Below the pieces are notes generated by a model that did not search any database, was not told the origin of the DNA, and saw only the letters and a program-made list of their open reading frames with translations. Below, piece by piece: positions 31,610 through 41,899 of a DNA stretch of 64,000 bases. Source of the stretch: Lunularia cruciata (lineage: Eukaryota; Streptophyta; Marchantiopsida; Lunulariales; Lunulariaceae); assembly GCA_948567375.1 (NCBI GenBank), contig OX419756.1, forward strand, positions 26,116,333 through 26,180,332, read 5' to 3'. Position numbers and translations under genes: made by a program. Each line of letters begins with the position of its first letter. Within the stretch, counting starts at the first letter, position 1.

Positions 31610-34600
31610 TCAAAGTGTTGCTACTACATCCTCAAGTCTACAATGGTATACATGATGTTGAATCCTAAACGGACTCAATGACCACCATAGGGGCCACTCG
31701 CTCTCATCCAAGTCTCTATGCTTGATACCTCTAGCAAGAAGAGAATATAAATCACTATTATAAGAACTCAATTTACAAGATGTCCACTCCTCTTCTGCCC
31801 AACTAACAGCAAGCCTTTGGACAAATCTGTACAAAGCCCTCATCAAAGGGTCAAATGACAAATTGTATGATGCTCGCTCTTCCCTATAAGGACAGAAGTG
31901 GGTAGGGTGGATAGCACCATGTGTATGGTTCTTATAATAAGAGAGTGCATAACTATCTAATATCAAAAGATCACAAAGAGGTAAACCTAATGAAGTGAGA
32001 TGCTCATATGATCTAACTATAAGTCCTTTAAACTCAAAATCTCACTTGATATCTGTAGAACACAAACAATTCATGAGGCAAGACTTGGCATGAACTCCCT
32101 TTAGGAGTTCTGACCACTACTACATGCTCTATAGCAACCACTCCACTCCATTTGGAGTAAGATCTATCTACGCGATATCCTCAAAGCATAGCAAACAAAA
32201 CTGGATGGAATGGCTAACACCAAGGCGTGCTACCCACCCTACAAGCACAAATTTTGTGTGAGGGCACCAACCATGCCTAGTCATCTAGCTCTCCCTTGCA
32301 CAAAAATTGGGCACACCACAAAGCCATGATGATGCCAAACAAGTAACATCCACAACAATAATCTTCTTCCGTAGGAAGCTTGGGAAGAGGATGCATGGAA
32401 TATACTCTCTTGATAGACAAAGGCCCTCTCTAAATTTGAGTGCCTTGAGTCTCCATACTATGAGGTAACACATGGGTGGCATTGGTTTGTATCTGCATCT
32501 CATGATGAGTATGGGTTTGGCAAGCAATAGTACATAGTCTTGGTCCAAGATAAGCCACACAAGCCCTCATCTAAGCTATACTACTCTCTCTCTCTCCTCT
32601 ACCTAAACATGTGCACTCTTGCACCTCTCCATAGCAAATGCTAACTCTTGTGCCTGATTCTATAACTGGATCCTATAACCCTCTGCCATGGCAACTGCAC
32701 CTAAGATATCCAAGTCCAAGTCAACTAATCTCTGCTCTCTCTCCATCTAAAAAATAATCAAGGTCAAATGTCTCTCCTCCTTTGCAGCAAGAGTATCCTC
32801 TTGCTCACAAAGGAGTCTCTCTCTCTCTCTAAGGTCAATCTACCATGCTCCTCAAAGCTCTCCAATCTACTCTCGCGCTCAAGCACTAATTTCTCTTGCT
32901 CCTCTACATTCTACACTCTCCAATCTACTCTCACGTTTAAGCACTAATCTCTCTTGCTCCTCTACACTCTCCAATCTACTCTTGTGCTCAAGCACTAATC
33001 TCTCTTGCTCCTCTACACTCTCCAATTGCCTCTCCCGTTGAAAGAGATGTCTCTCTCCCTCATTAGCCACTTGAACACAATCATTTAAAACACACATGAT
33101 GTCAATAGAACTAGAAGAAGGTAAAAGTACTTTGAAATGCATGGGGTCTATTACCTCCTCAACTACTAGAGAAAGGGGAGAAGGGAAAGAAGAGGAAGAA
33201 GGAGCTATCTCAACAAGGAGGCATCTCAACACAAATATGTTGAACACATGATCATAAGTGGTACATTTAATCATCTATCAAGTAAAAATTCATTTTTGAA
33301 TTTTAAAATTACACAAGTTCATTAATTAAGGCCTCTTAAATAAACTCACTTATTAAATCCACTAATGGTATATACAATAGAACTTTGTATTTTTTCAAAC
33401 ATATATATATATGCCAAAATCCTAATCTAATCAATCACTCACCATCCTCATCCTCTCCCTCATCCTCCCCATCATCAGTAGTCTCATCCTCATTCAAGCT
33501 ATCTACATCCTCATGATCATTATCATGCTCTGTGAACCGGTCTGTCTCTCACTCATGATGACCTCTAATGGTTATTATGGTAGCGCACCATGGACTAAGA
33601 AGGCAAGGAACCCCAACTCCATCATACTCCTCCAAGGCTATCACTCCAAGACTCGAGACATTGCTCACTAGAGAACTCAATGAGAGAGAGATAGTTGCAA
33701 ATGAAAGGATGATGAGTACCTCCTCACTCCTAGTTTATATACTTGTGAAATAGTTACGCACCAAAGTTACTAATTATTGGAGTAATTCAAGTTACTAGGC
33801 TAAAAGTCAAGTAAAGTCAAAAATTATAAAAGAATATCCATCTACATGGGCATATTCCACTAGCATGTGATCTTATCTTGACCCAACCATTGAGTCAAGG
33901 ATTCCTTCACATGGGCTATTCTTGGATTATAGAAGAATCCAAAACAAAAAGGCTTACGGGCCAAAGAGTTCTCAACTCTTTTCTCAAAGCCAAACACCTA
34001 GGAATAATACCAAGTCAACACACTAGAATCCAATATAGTAGTGCTCATCTTTTCCACTTCCTCTAAAGTAAAGTCCCCACTATCTAAGCTATGACTAACT
34101 TTAGCTAATCATGATTAATGTAGACCATCCTTTATCTTTATATAAATAATATATCTCAAGTATTTGTAATACCAAGCTAAATATCATAATACCACACACA
34201 TGCACAAATGGGTGTTAAAACTCTCCCTCGTGTATAATCTCCTCCTCTCCATCACTCAAGTACATCATGTCCTCCTTTGGAATGAAACTTCTCTCCACAA
34301 AGAGATGAGTGAGTATCTGCCCAAGGAAGGTGATTCTGAACCTGCGCCCCTTAGGACTTGTCAATTGGCTTTGCAAACTCCCCACCTCAGCAACGATAGC
34401 TATAGATGCTAACTCTTTCCAATCATACTCCTCCACACCAAATCTTCTCAATTTTGTTTTGATGTTTAGTACCAAATTCCCATGTACAATCTAAGGCCAA
34501 ATAGTTTTTGCAACAAGTGCACCCATCAACTGGAAGAAAGCCCTAAACATAGGATACACATATTGTTTTGCAAGATACCTTTTTGCAACCCTATCTCTTT

Positions 34601-34793
34601 GTGGAAACCATTTAGAAACAATTGTGTAAGGAATTGTCCTCCATCTTGGTATTCTCCCCCTTGGCATGGCAAGTTCATCTCTAATTATATCCACTATCAA
34701 TTGAAATTGCCTCCCTCTTACCAAACTTGTGCAAGAATTCTTGTCCCATGTACTCACAAACTCCATACATGAAGAACCTGCAAAAACCACCAA
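31610..34793 (-). pseudogene. Degenerate multi-exon reading frame, unknown product
   Basis: Several long, protein-like segments lie in order on the minus strand. (a) 34491-34793, ending at a TAG and continuing in the same frame at 34215-34475 (GRIPRWRTIPYTIVSKWFPQ; KELASIAIVAEVGSLQ). (b) An acidic segment about 33440-33560 (TTDDGEDEGEDED) running into a good splice donor, gtgagt. (c) 32879-33274 with a coiled-coil repeat. (d) 32285-32560. (e) 31610 to about 32055 (LSFDPLMRALYRFVQRLAVS). The in-frame stops and missing joins suggest a decayed gene or transposon-carried gene. I do not recognise the family. Surrounded by transposon relics, it is more likely mobile-element cargo than a host gene. 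Confidence 0.4.
32860..33035. repeat. 51-bp tandem repeats encoding 17-residue helical units
   Basis: About 3.5 copies of a unit starting ctctccaatctactct and ending cttgctcctctaca. On the minus strand each unit encodes a version of SRLESVEEQERLVLKRE. The length is a multiple of three, so copy-number changes keep the frame; the charged pattern predicts a coiled coil. Confidence 0.85.
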
Positions 34794-34799
34794 GAAAAA

Positions 34800-36580
34800 A
34801 CCTTAAACCTCAATCCTTACACCCAAAGAGGCTAAGTGCCGCTCGAAGCCACCCTCGGAGAGGAAAAAGGAAGCAGCACCGCTGGCTGCCACTTGTTTCC
34901 ACCACTGGGTGCCGCTTAGGGATGCCCAATGGCATTGGTGGATAGTCTCTTATGCACACATGGGGCGGTGGCAAGCGTGGGGTGACGCCCAAGGCCGCGC
35001 ATATATGCCCATTGGTGTTGCTAGTGAGATGTAGCTGTGCTAGGTGCCACTACAGGACAAGGTTTAGGGTAAAGTGGCATTGGATGGCACTCATCAACAT
35101 TGGATGGCCCTCATCAACACTACAAGAAGGGTTTAGGGTTTTCACTCTAGACAATGACAAGTGACATTGGATGGCAATGCAAAATAGGGGGAGGGAAGGC
35201 ACAGAGTGATGCTCATTACATGGAGTAGTACTACAAGACAGATGCAGTCGGGACCGGGCAATGCTTGTAGGCATTAGGAATTCCAAGGCCTAAGGGAGAG
35301 AAACTCAAAACTACAGGTGCTGAAAATTTTACAACTAGAATGAAATGAAGAAAAAACACTTGAGGAGTCCAAAATAATACCTTAGGATGTGGGTACTAAA
35401 GGCCAAGGGTAATTTTGAGGCCAATTACAACAAGATCAACCTCCCAAATTCCAACTATAGCAATTCAAATCTGATGTTTGTCAAGCCAGCACCATTTGAT
35501 GAAGTTCAATGGGTGTTGAATTACAAAAAATCAATGAGCCAATCTCCTTCTTGAGTATTTCTCATGTTGGGATCATCCACAATCTTCTCATATCTCCAAA
35601 TTTCTGCCATAGAGAAATGTGTAAATTGTGAGGAAATTTGGTTCCAAGCTCTCCTCTCCCTTCTCACTTGCAATGAAAAGCTCACAAACTCTCTCCTCTC
35701 CTTCCCAATTTTGAATCCTCACTCCTCTCCTTCTAAACCCTTAAAATATTCCTTAGTTCTAGTTTTGAATCCTCCTCAATTCCAATTTCAAATCCTCCTC
35801 TCTCTTGGGCCTCCTTCTCAATTTTGAAGTCTTGATCAAATGCAAATCTCTCAAACCCCAACACTAAATCAAAGCACATCAACTCAATCAAAACACCTTT
35901 GAAACTACACTCTCCTCCTTTGAACACCCATGCAGCGAGTTCTTGCCAAAATGACTTCCCAAAATGGTTCAATTCTAGAAAATGTGAAACATATGTGCAA
36001 GAGGAAGGTTTATATAGCCCCACACCAGAAAAAAAAATATGTATATCACTTCCTAAATATATTTATATTTGAAGGAAAAAATGTGAGTTCTATGAGAAAG
36101 AACTCAAAGCCTAAGCGGCAATCAATGGCAATATGCGGCACGCCATGTTGCAAATTAGCACACCCAAGTGTTACTTTGAGCTTGAGTGCCTACGGGCTCC
36201 CGCATGTTGTTCAATCACGTGGAGCCTTTGATGGCCAACACATGGCACCTACAAGCATCATCGCATGGTGCCTACAAGCGCCACCGAGAACCAATGAGCA
36301 CAAGCCAAATTTTACCAAGCTTGAGTGCGGCTCTCAATGCCTACTAGAGTTGGTGCCTCTTAGCAACATCCAGCAACTTTTGAGTGTAAACTTTGTGTCC
36401 TATCAAGTGTAAAATAGGCTCCTACAAATGTACACATGGCATCTCAAGAGTTCTTTTTTCATTTTTACATAAATATACACTTATGGTAGAGGGAGAAAAT
36501 TTTGTAAACTTGGTGTTGGTGATAAAATACAAGAAACATTACCTGATGTGAAGAATTGAAGAATAAATAATTTATTAAAG
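34800..36580. other. Non-coding region with further GCCGCT/CTAAG motifs
   Basis: No recognisable protein. Motif copies lie at 34831 (ctaagtgccgct), 34909 (gtgccgcttagg) and 36111 (ctaagcggca). A pyrimidine-rich plus strand (35640-35830) is probably the complement of a purine-rich leader. This stretch may be the non-coding part of a DNA transposon whose transposase remnant starts just to the right. Confidence 0.3.
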
Positions 36581-36625
36581 AGAAAATCATTTGATTATAT
36601 CATTGAGGTGATAATCAAGGTAGTG

Positions 36626-37070
36626 TTACATCACCCTTGATCTACTTTCTTCTCTACCAAGTTCTATACCAAGAAAAGACATTTTTGAATCTATTTGAGC
36701 ATCCTCATTAAATCCTCTTTCATCTTTTGACCAAACATCTGATCTATTGATTAAAAAATTATGTAAGAGAATACACACTAACACACACATTAAAAAATAT
36801 GCATTTCTACTATTGTTTTTGAGTTTCACTCTTAGCTCACAAAGAGAATGTCATCTAGCTTTCAATACTCCTATACAATGCTCATTTATCACTCTTGTCT
36901 TTGCCAAATATTGTTGAACTCTTGCTTGTCCTTTGATCAGGTCTGCTTGAAAGCTTGGACTAGGTGATGCATGGGTACATAACCCAAATCACCTAAAAGG
37001 TACTCCTTTGCCTCAAAATTGCAACAACTCCCTCCCTAGTTCAAATCATTCCATAGTGATTTTTTCAAAC
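36626..37070 (-). pseudogene. PIF/Harbinger transposase C-terminal remnant
   Basis: The minus strand reads EYLLGDLGYVP (36979-36993 holds the GDLGY core, the region of the second catalytic Asp of Harbinger DDE transposases). A frameshift follows, then QARVQQYLAKTRVINEHC and GVLKAR, an in-frame stop, and KLKNNSRNAYFLMCVLVC then ILLHNFL. The I-L-H-N-F ending is characteristic of Harbinger proteins. The N-terminal half with the first Asp is missing; the fragment abuts the gypsy LTR at about 37075, so it may have been truncated by that insertion. Confidence 0.75.
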
Positions 37071-37076
37071 AAGTCA

Positions 37077-37516
37077 TGTCGTGACATGACCTTGGCATTC
37101 TTGCTGTAACAATATGGAGTTTAGCGACAAAGTTAGTAGGGCTAATGAAGTAGCAAATAAGACAAATTTGCCTAGAATATTCCAAAATTCTCTAGGAAAC
37201 TTCTTGGGAAGCTTCCCAGATAGCTTAACTTGCACTCCAAGTAGGTAGCTTCTAGAAGCTTCCAACTAACTTAGCTTGCATGCTAAGTAAGCAACTCCTA
37301 GAATGAAGCTTCTTGAGAAGCTTCCTAATTAACTTGGCTTGCACTCCAAGAAAGTGGCTCAAGAAAGCTTATTGAGAAGCTTCTCAAGAGCCTTGTATAA
37401 TCCCTATAAATACAAGAGCCAAAGCTCATGCTAGGCATTTAGAGTTTTCACACATTTAAGTGTCCCAATGTGAATTTCCATTCTCTTATTTCTCTCTTTG
37501 GTCTCGGTCTTTCACA
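37077..37516 (+). repeat. Gypsy 5' LTR with GAAnnTTC cluster
   Basis: The right boundary is set by ...tttcaca directly before the primer-binding site. The left boundary is uncertain, TG at 37077 or 37105. It has a TATA box (TATAAATA, 37405-37412). Upstream are six GAAnnTTC palindromes: 37196-37203, 37208-37215, 37255-37262, 37305-37312, 37317-37324 and 37376-37383. This is a plausible promoter with heat-shock-element-like dimers. Confidence 0.7.
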
Positions 37517-37517
37517 T

Positions 37518-37529
37518 TGGTATCAGAAC
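37518..37529 (+). promoter_or_regulatory. Gypsy primer-binding site (tRNA-iMet 3' end)
   Basis: TGGTATCAGAAC differs at one base from the standard plant site TGGTATCAGAGC, complementary to the 3' end of initiator tRNA-Met. It lies one base after the LTR end. Confidence 0.85.
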
Positions 37530-37772
37530 AAGAATGGGATGGATGGAATTTATAGACCACCAAACCATTGGAATTTTTGTGTCCAAGTACTACCCAATCA
37601 TTATTTCACACAATTCATCACCTCACACTTTGGACAAGATTTTATGCATATGATCACCATATTTGAGGAACCTTTGGTGCTTCCGGTTGTAACTTATGGA
37701 GAATGGTGGATGTGCTACTTTTATGTGTTAATAAATTAGATAGATTAGGTGTGGCATGATAAAGTAGCAACC

Positions 37773-38690
37773 ATGGCGGAAATGCCCGAGGTTATCCTTG
37801 TTATGTAGCAACAAATTGAACACCTTACTCAATTGTTGGATGAACAAGAGCTTCGACAAAAGGAGCATGTAGAGAGAGTATCAATTCAAGAAGGAGAAGA
37901 TCAAATCCAATTCTCTAAATCCAAGGTGTTTGAAGGCAAGAATCTCATGGTGCAATAGAGAATTTTGTGTTTGACTATAAATGCTACTTTGAAGCTACCA
38001 ATCTGCAAGATGAATCTACAAGATGAACTTGCAAGATGAATCTGCAAGATGCAAAAACAGATTCTCTTGGCTTCTAGCCAATCAGATGGAGTAGCAAAGC
38101 TATGGCGGAGATTCCAAGTAGAGCAAGCTGAAAAAAAAATTTTTACACCTATCTTGATGTGGGCAAAATTCAAGAGTGCAATAATTAGTCAATTCCAAGC
38201 TATAAATGCCACACAAGCTACAAAAGATAGGTTTGCAGAGTTGAAACAGATTGACTCTGTAAGAAGTTACATCACGTAATTCCAGAACACCATCATGCAA
38301 ATTCTAGATATATTGGAAGGTGAAGCTCTGGATTGATTTGTGAGGGGCTTGAAATCAAGAACCAAATTAAAGGTAACCATGCAAGAGCCACAACACTTGG
38401 AGGAAGCCATGCGATTGGTTGAATGTTTTGATTCCTTGGTTGCAACAACTTGGTCTTGACCTCAACCTCCACAAAACCTATCGATACACTACACATGGGT
38501 GGAGGAGCCAACACCAATGGAGATTGATGCCATTCAACAGAGACCACTTGGCACTACAGATAGAGAGAAATTGAGACAAAATAGGGATTGTTTTTATTGT
38601 CACCAATTGGGACATTGCATTGCTGAATGTCCACTCAAGAATGGGCGACCTCAACGAAGTTGCCCATATAGAGTTTGTGGAGCAGAATGA
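37773..38690 (+). pseudogene. Gypsy gag with CCHC zinc knuckle
   Basis: Starts at ATG 37773 (MAEMPEVILVM, then an in-frame TAG) and continues IEHLTQLLDEQELRQKEHVE. The capsid-like region (WAKFKSAIISQFQAINATQA, then LKQIDSVRSYIT) and FVRGLKSRTKLKV match the Retrotrans_gag family. The knuckle CFYCHQLGHCIAEC is a perfect C-x2-C-x4-H-x4-C near 38600. At least four stop codons interrupt the frame. Confidence 0.8.
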
Positions 38691-38781
38691 TTAGTGAAAC
38701 AAGGAATCCTAGTATGAGATTTTGAGCCACCTATTGGGAGCTTGATTAGTTCTAATGGGATTGAAGGTTCAACTTATGCAA

Positions 38782-38925
38782 GTTTGTTTCACTTGCAAGT
38801 TACAATATTTAATCGAGGTTGTAGGATTTTGGTTGATTATGGAAGTTCAAAGAATTGCTTGTCTATGCAAGTAGCAAAGGAATTGGGTATTCCTATCAAG
38901 CCAATCATTGGAAGTGCTTGAATTG
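38782..38925 (+). pseudogene. Gypsy retropepsin fragment
   Basis: Reads RILVDYGSSKNCLSMQVAKE. The catalytic triad of the retropepsin type (D-S/T-G-S) is altered to D-Y-G-S (Asp at 38835-38837). The fragment ends in a stop after GIPIKPIIGSA. Confidence 0.7.
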
Positions 38926-39059
38926 TCTTGATAGGCACAGAGCTCACAAGTGTCCAAGTGATGATGCCTATCAAGCGCATCCTATGCTACTCTACCAAGC
39001 CAAGACTCACAATCCAGGTCAAACAGTTCAATTCCATAGCATGACCTAACACCTGATGC

Positions 39060-39849
39060 CTTGATGCCTCTGACACTACTAGAATAGCGATAATACCAGT
39101 GCAAAATCACCCGCTCTCTCTCGTTAGCATTGGGCTCCACCAATTGCTATAATTGTGAGTCCCAAACCAGTCCATGTTCTCCCTTTCAAAAAGCATGAGA
39201 GCCTGGGAAACTCTTGAGTGTGGGAAATATGGCTCTAGGCTGTCCAACTAGGTTCACCATTGCCATAGGTGACTATAATACTCCAAGGACAAGAGAAAAG
39301 TGAAAACACTAATTACACACTCAACATTCGATGCCTCAAAGGAGCATCTTCTCTTTATTATATAGACAAAGAGGATCTACTCCAAGGAAGCTCCACCATA
39401 GGATTAGGCACATAGATAGGTGACATGTTAGCAAGCTCCACCCTTGGATTATTTACTTGGATGGGTGACATGTCGGTCTAGATCCTATCTGGTTGGTCAA
39501 ACAAGCTTTGATCGGAGGGAATCTTTTAGGGAATCTTCCTATAGGAGTCTCAAAATCACGTAAGGTACCATTGGAAAGCTCTTGACAAGACAAACCAAGG
39601 AGGAGGGAAGGCCAGCCTTTCCTCTATTGAGGGGGGAATCTTCACATTTTTTAGGCCTAATTCATCCATTTAGGTCTCCAAAATTCTTTCAAAGATTTTA
39701 AGCATATTTTGGTTCCTACTCTATTAGTAGAAGTCCCCTTTTGGTGATACCTCTTTATGATCTATTTTGACTATCATGTATAACATCATTCTAGATGTTA
39801 CTAAGCTGAATTTCACATCTAGATCATATGGCTAGCTCTTGGTGTTACA
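39060..39849 (-). repeat. Possible LTR of the methyltransferase-bearing relic
   Basis: On the minus strand this begins TGTAACACC, a common start of plant gypsy LTRs. It directly follows the decayed methyltransferase frame and has a TATA-like tract (ctatataat) with a plausible downstream leader. No matching second LTR was found in the window, so this is a hypothesis. No coding sequence was seen inside. Confidence 0.35.
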
Positions 39850-40690
39850 GTGACCTATCAGCCATTATCACCATTTGAGACTCACGCCCAACATCTAAGA
39901 TGTCATCAACAAGGATGTGGTCAAGTGGTTGAATCCCATATAAGCACATTGTAAAACCTTCTAGGTAAGAGGTTTTTCCACCAGAGACAAAGATGATGAG
40001 CTTGTGATCCTACTCTAGCTGCATCTAACAATATAGTAGATCCCATCTAAGAATGGACCTAATGTGTACTCGTCACCACTTGAGTATGAGAATCACTCAT
40101 CAAAGGAACTTTCTCCAAAATGTAAGCTAGAGAAATGGATTGATGAACCTAGAGATGTTGTAGTATCCATAACATCTCCCAAAGCACAAGGATCCTAAAG
40201 ACCCAAAGCTTGGCCAGCACGTGTATGTCCCTAATGTGGCCATCCATAAATCACCAAATGAACAGGCTCGTGTTGCTCCAAATCATACACCCCCAATAAG
40301 GAAATGTTTGCTAGTAGGGCCTTCTGATAACCTTTGACTGTTGACATTGGTAATAACTTAGGATACTTGTAGGCCAAGTGTGCCACATCATGTAGAGAGA
40401 CTTGCCTAGCAGTATTATATCTCTCCACGTACAAGTACCTTTGTACTCGTATACCTGCCTATAATACCGCAGCTAGTCCGATGCTAATCCCACCAACAAC
40501 TCCAATAGAAATACTCCCTCTATTGGATATTGCCAAGCAATGAGTGTGGTATCCAAAGGTGTCAAGGTAATCGACTCTAGAGGCTCATCCTCACACTCAT
40601 CTCTTGATGGTAGAAGGCTCCACTCCAAGCTTGTTGCACCAATTGATATGCATGCTATTGCAATGCCTCCTCTGAACTCCACAATGGAAC
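39850..40690 (-). pseudogene. C5-cytosine DNA methyltransferase domain in a retroelement relic
   Basis: The minus strand carries the ordered motifs of a C5-MTase. Motif I (SAM binding) is LLELL then, one base out of frame, GGISIGLAAVL (about 40465-40515), then a TAG. RYLYVERYNTARQ follows, leading to motif IV GWPH-stop-GHTRAG at 40213-40245, where the catalytic Cys position is His (40234-40236) and the next codon is TAG. Motif VI is YILEKVP (40104-40124) in place of the E-N-V core. Motif VIII-like QAHHLCLWW is at 39978-40004, then VDDILDVGRESQ. The enzyme is dead. It sits directly after the gag and protease remnants in the same orientation, so it was probably part of the same element. A target-recognition domain is not visible. 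Confidence 0.7.
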
Positions 40691-40839
40691 ATCCAAGGTA
40701 GATGGAACAATCTCACTCATACTCCAAATCTGAGTGATCTCCTCTGGTATTGGAGTATCCTCTACATGAGCATTCCTCTCCAACAAGTCATCAAGCTAAG
40801 TAACTGCACCACTAAAAGCTGAAACTAATGTTTCCATGG

Positions 40840-41607
40840 TCCTAAACTATAGTGAGCCAAGACTACCACTACTAAAGCGTACTAGTAGGCAACATACCCA
40901 TCCCTCACCAGACTGCCAACCTGGTCTATAGGAGGTTGTCTCCTCCCAATAGTCAATGTTGAAACCCATGAGGTATAACATGGCTCTCCTAACTAGCACA
41001 GCATATGACTCATCTATTCTTGCAATAGCCTGAGCTCTCACCACCGAGCTATAGTTGGATGACCAGATTGAACCTAGACAACAAGCTTCCCATGTGTAAT
41101 GTACTATGTCAAACCACCACCTAGAGATGTCTAGATCTGAAATGGACACCTCTCCACATCGGTCTTCCGTAACTCCAGACCGACTCCTATAGCCTTCTCC
41201 AACATAAAGGGCTATGCACCAAAGTCCAACAAGACTCTTTGTGGTGTATAAACCTTCCTTGAAGGTCCCACCAAACGGAAAATCCCCCTTTGGTTAGCCA
41301 ATAGGACAACACCAAGTATGAACTACGCTCTCTCAAAGGTCGGTCTAGCTTGCAACTCCTCCAGTCTAGACGCTCTTGCCTGCCATAAACCATTGGTTGT
41401 TGAACGAATCCCATGCTCCTCAACCAAATCAGCTCCACTATCAACCACATATGCTCTAGTAGTAGGAACCGCATCATCCCTACTCTCATAAAGCATGGTA
41501 GCCAACCAGAACATTAGGGTTAGGTCAACTCCCAATGTGAACATCTCAATGGTTGAAAACAAAGGGCACCGCATAATCAGTTGAGCCGCCCCCAACATCA
41601 TACTCAA
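40840..41607 (-). pseudogene. Retropepsin-like protease region of the methyltransferase-bearing relic
   Basis: The segment reads RAYVVDSGADLVEE, then ERAYFILGVV-like sequence, then LLDFGA-stop-PFMLEK. The active-site Asp is at 41224-41226 (D-S-G replaced by D-F-G, followed by TAG). Downstream DESYAVLVRRAMLYLMGF and IDYWEETTSYRPGWQSGEG follow in frame segments. These are consistent with a gypsy-type protease and its C-terminal extension. Many frameshifts and stops. Confidence 0.6.
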
Positions 41608-41899
41608 CTTAGTTTGAGTAGTAGCAATGGCTGACTAGTAAGTAGTCCATCATGCACCCCATCACCACCTATCACACTAGCACTAGGACATCTAGGAGCC
41701 ATGGATGTTGTCTGCAATGCCTTAGAGAGTGTGAAAGATTGTGGAAGTTAGACCTGTCTCCCAACCTCTCCTCTCTGTGGGTCCAACTGCACTAATGCTC
41801 CTCTAGGCTCTGGAGCACGTATTACACTCCTAATCACTGCTACAAATACATCCACCTATGTTACTCTGCATATGAAATCCAAAGCATCTCTATCACCAA

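Larger units (their letters stand above)
37077..38925 (+). mobile_element. Truncated Ty3/gypsy-type retrotransposon (5' LTR, gag, protease)
   Basis: Plus orientation: LTR, primer-binding site, gag with CCHC knuckle, then the start of an aspartic protease. Everything after protease (reverse transcriptase, RNase H, integrase, 3' LTR) is absent before the next relic begins. Several stop codons interrupt gag. The class is inferred from gag and the retropepsin style. Confidence 0.75.
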
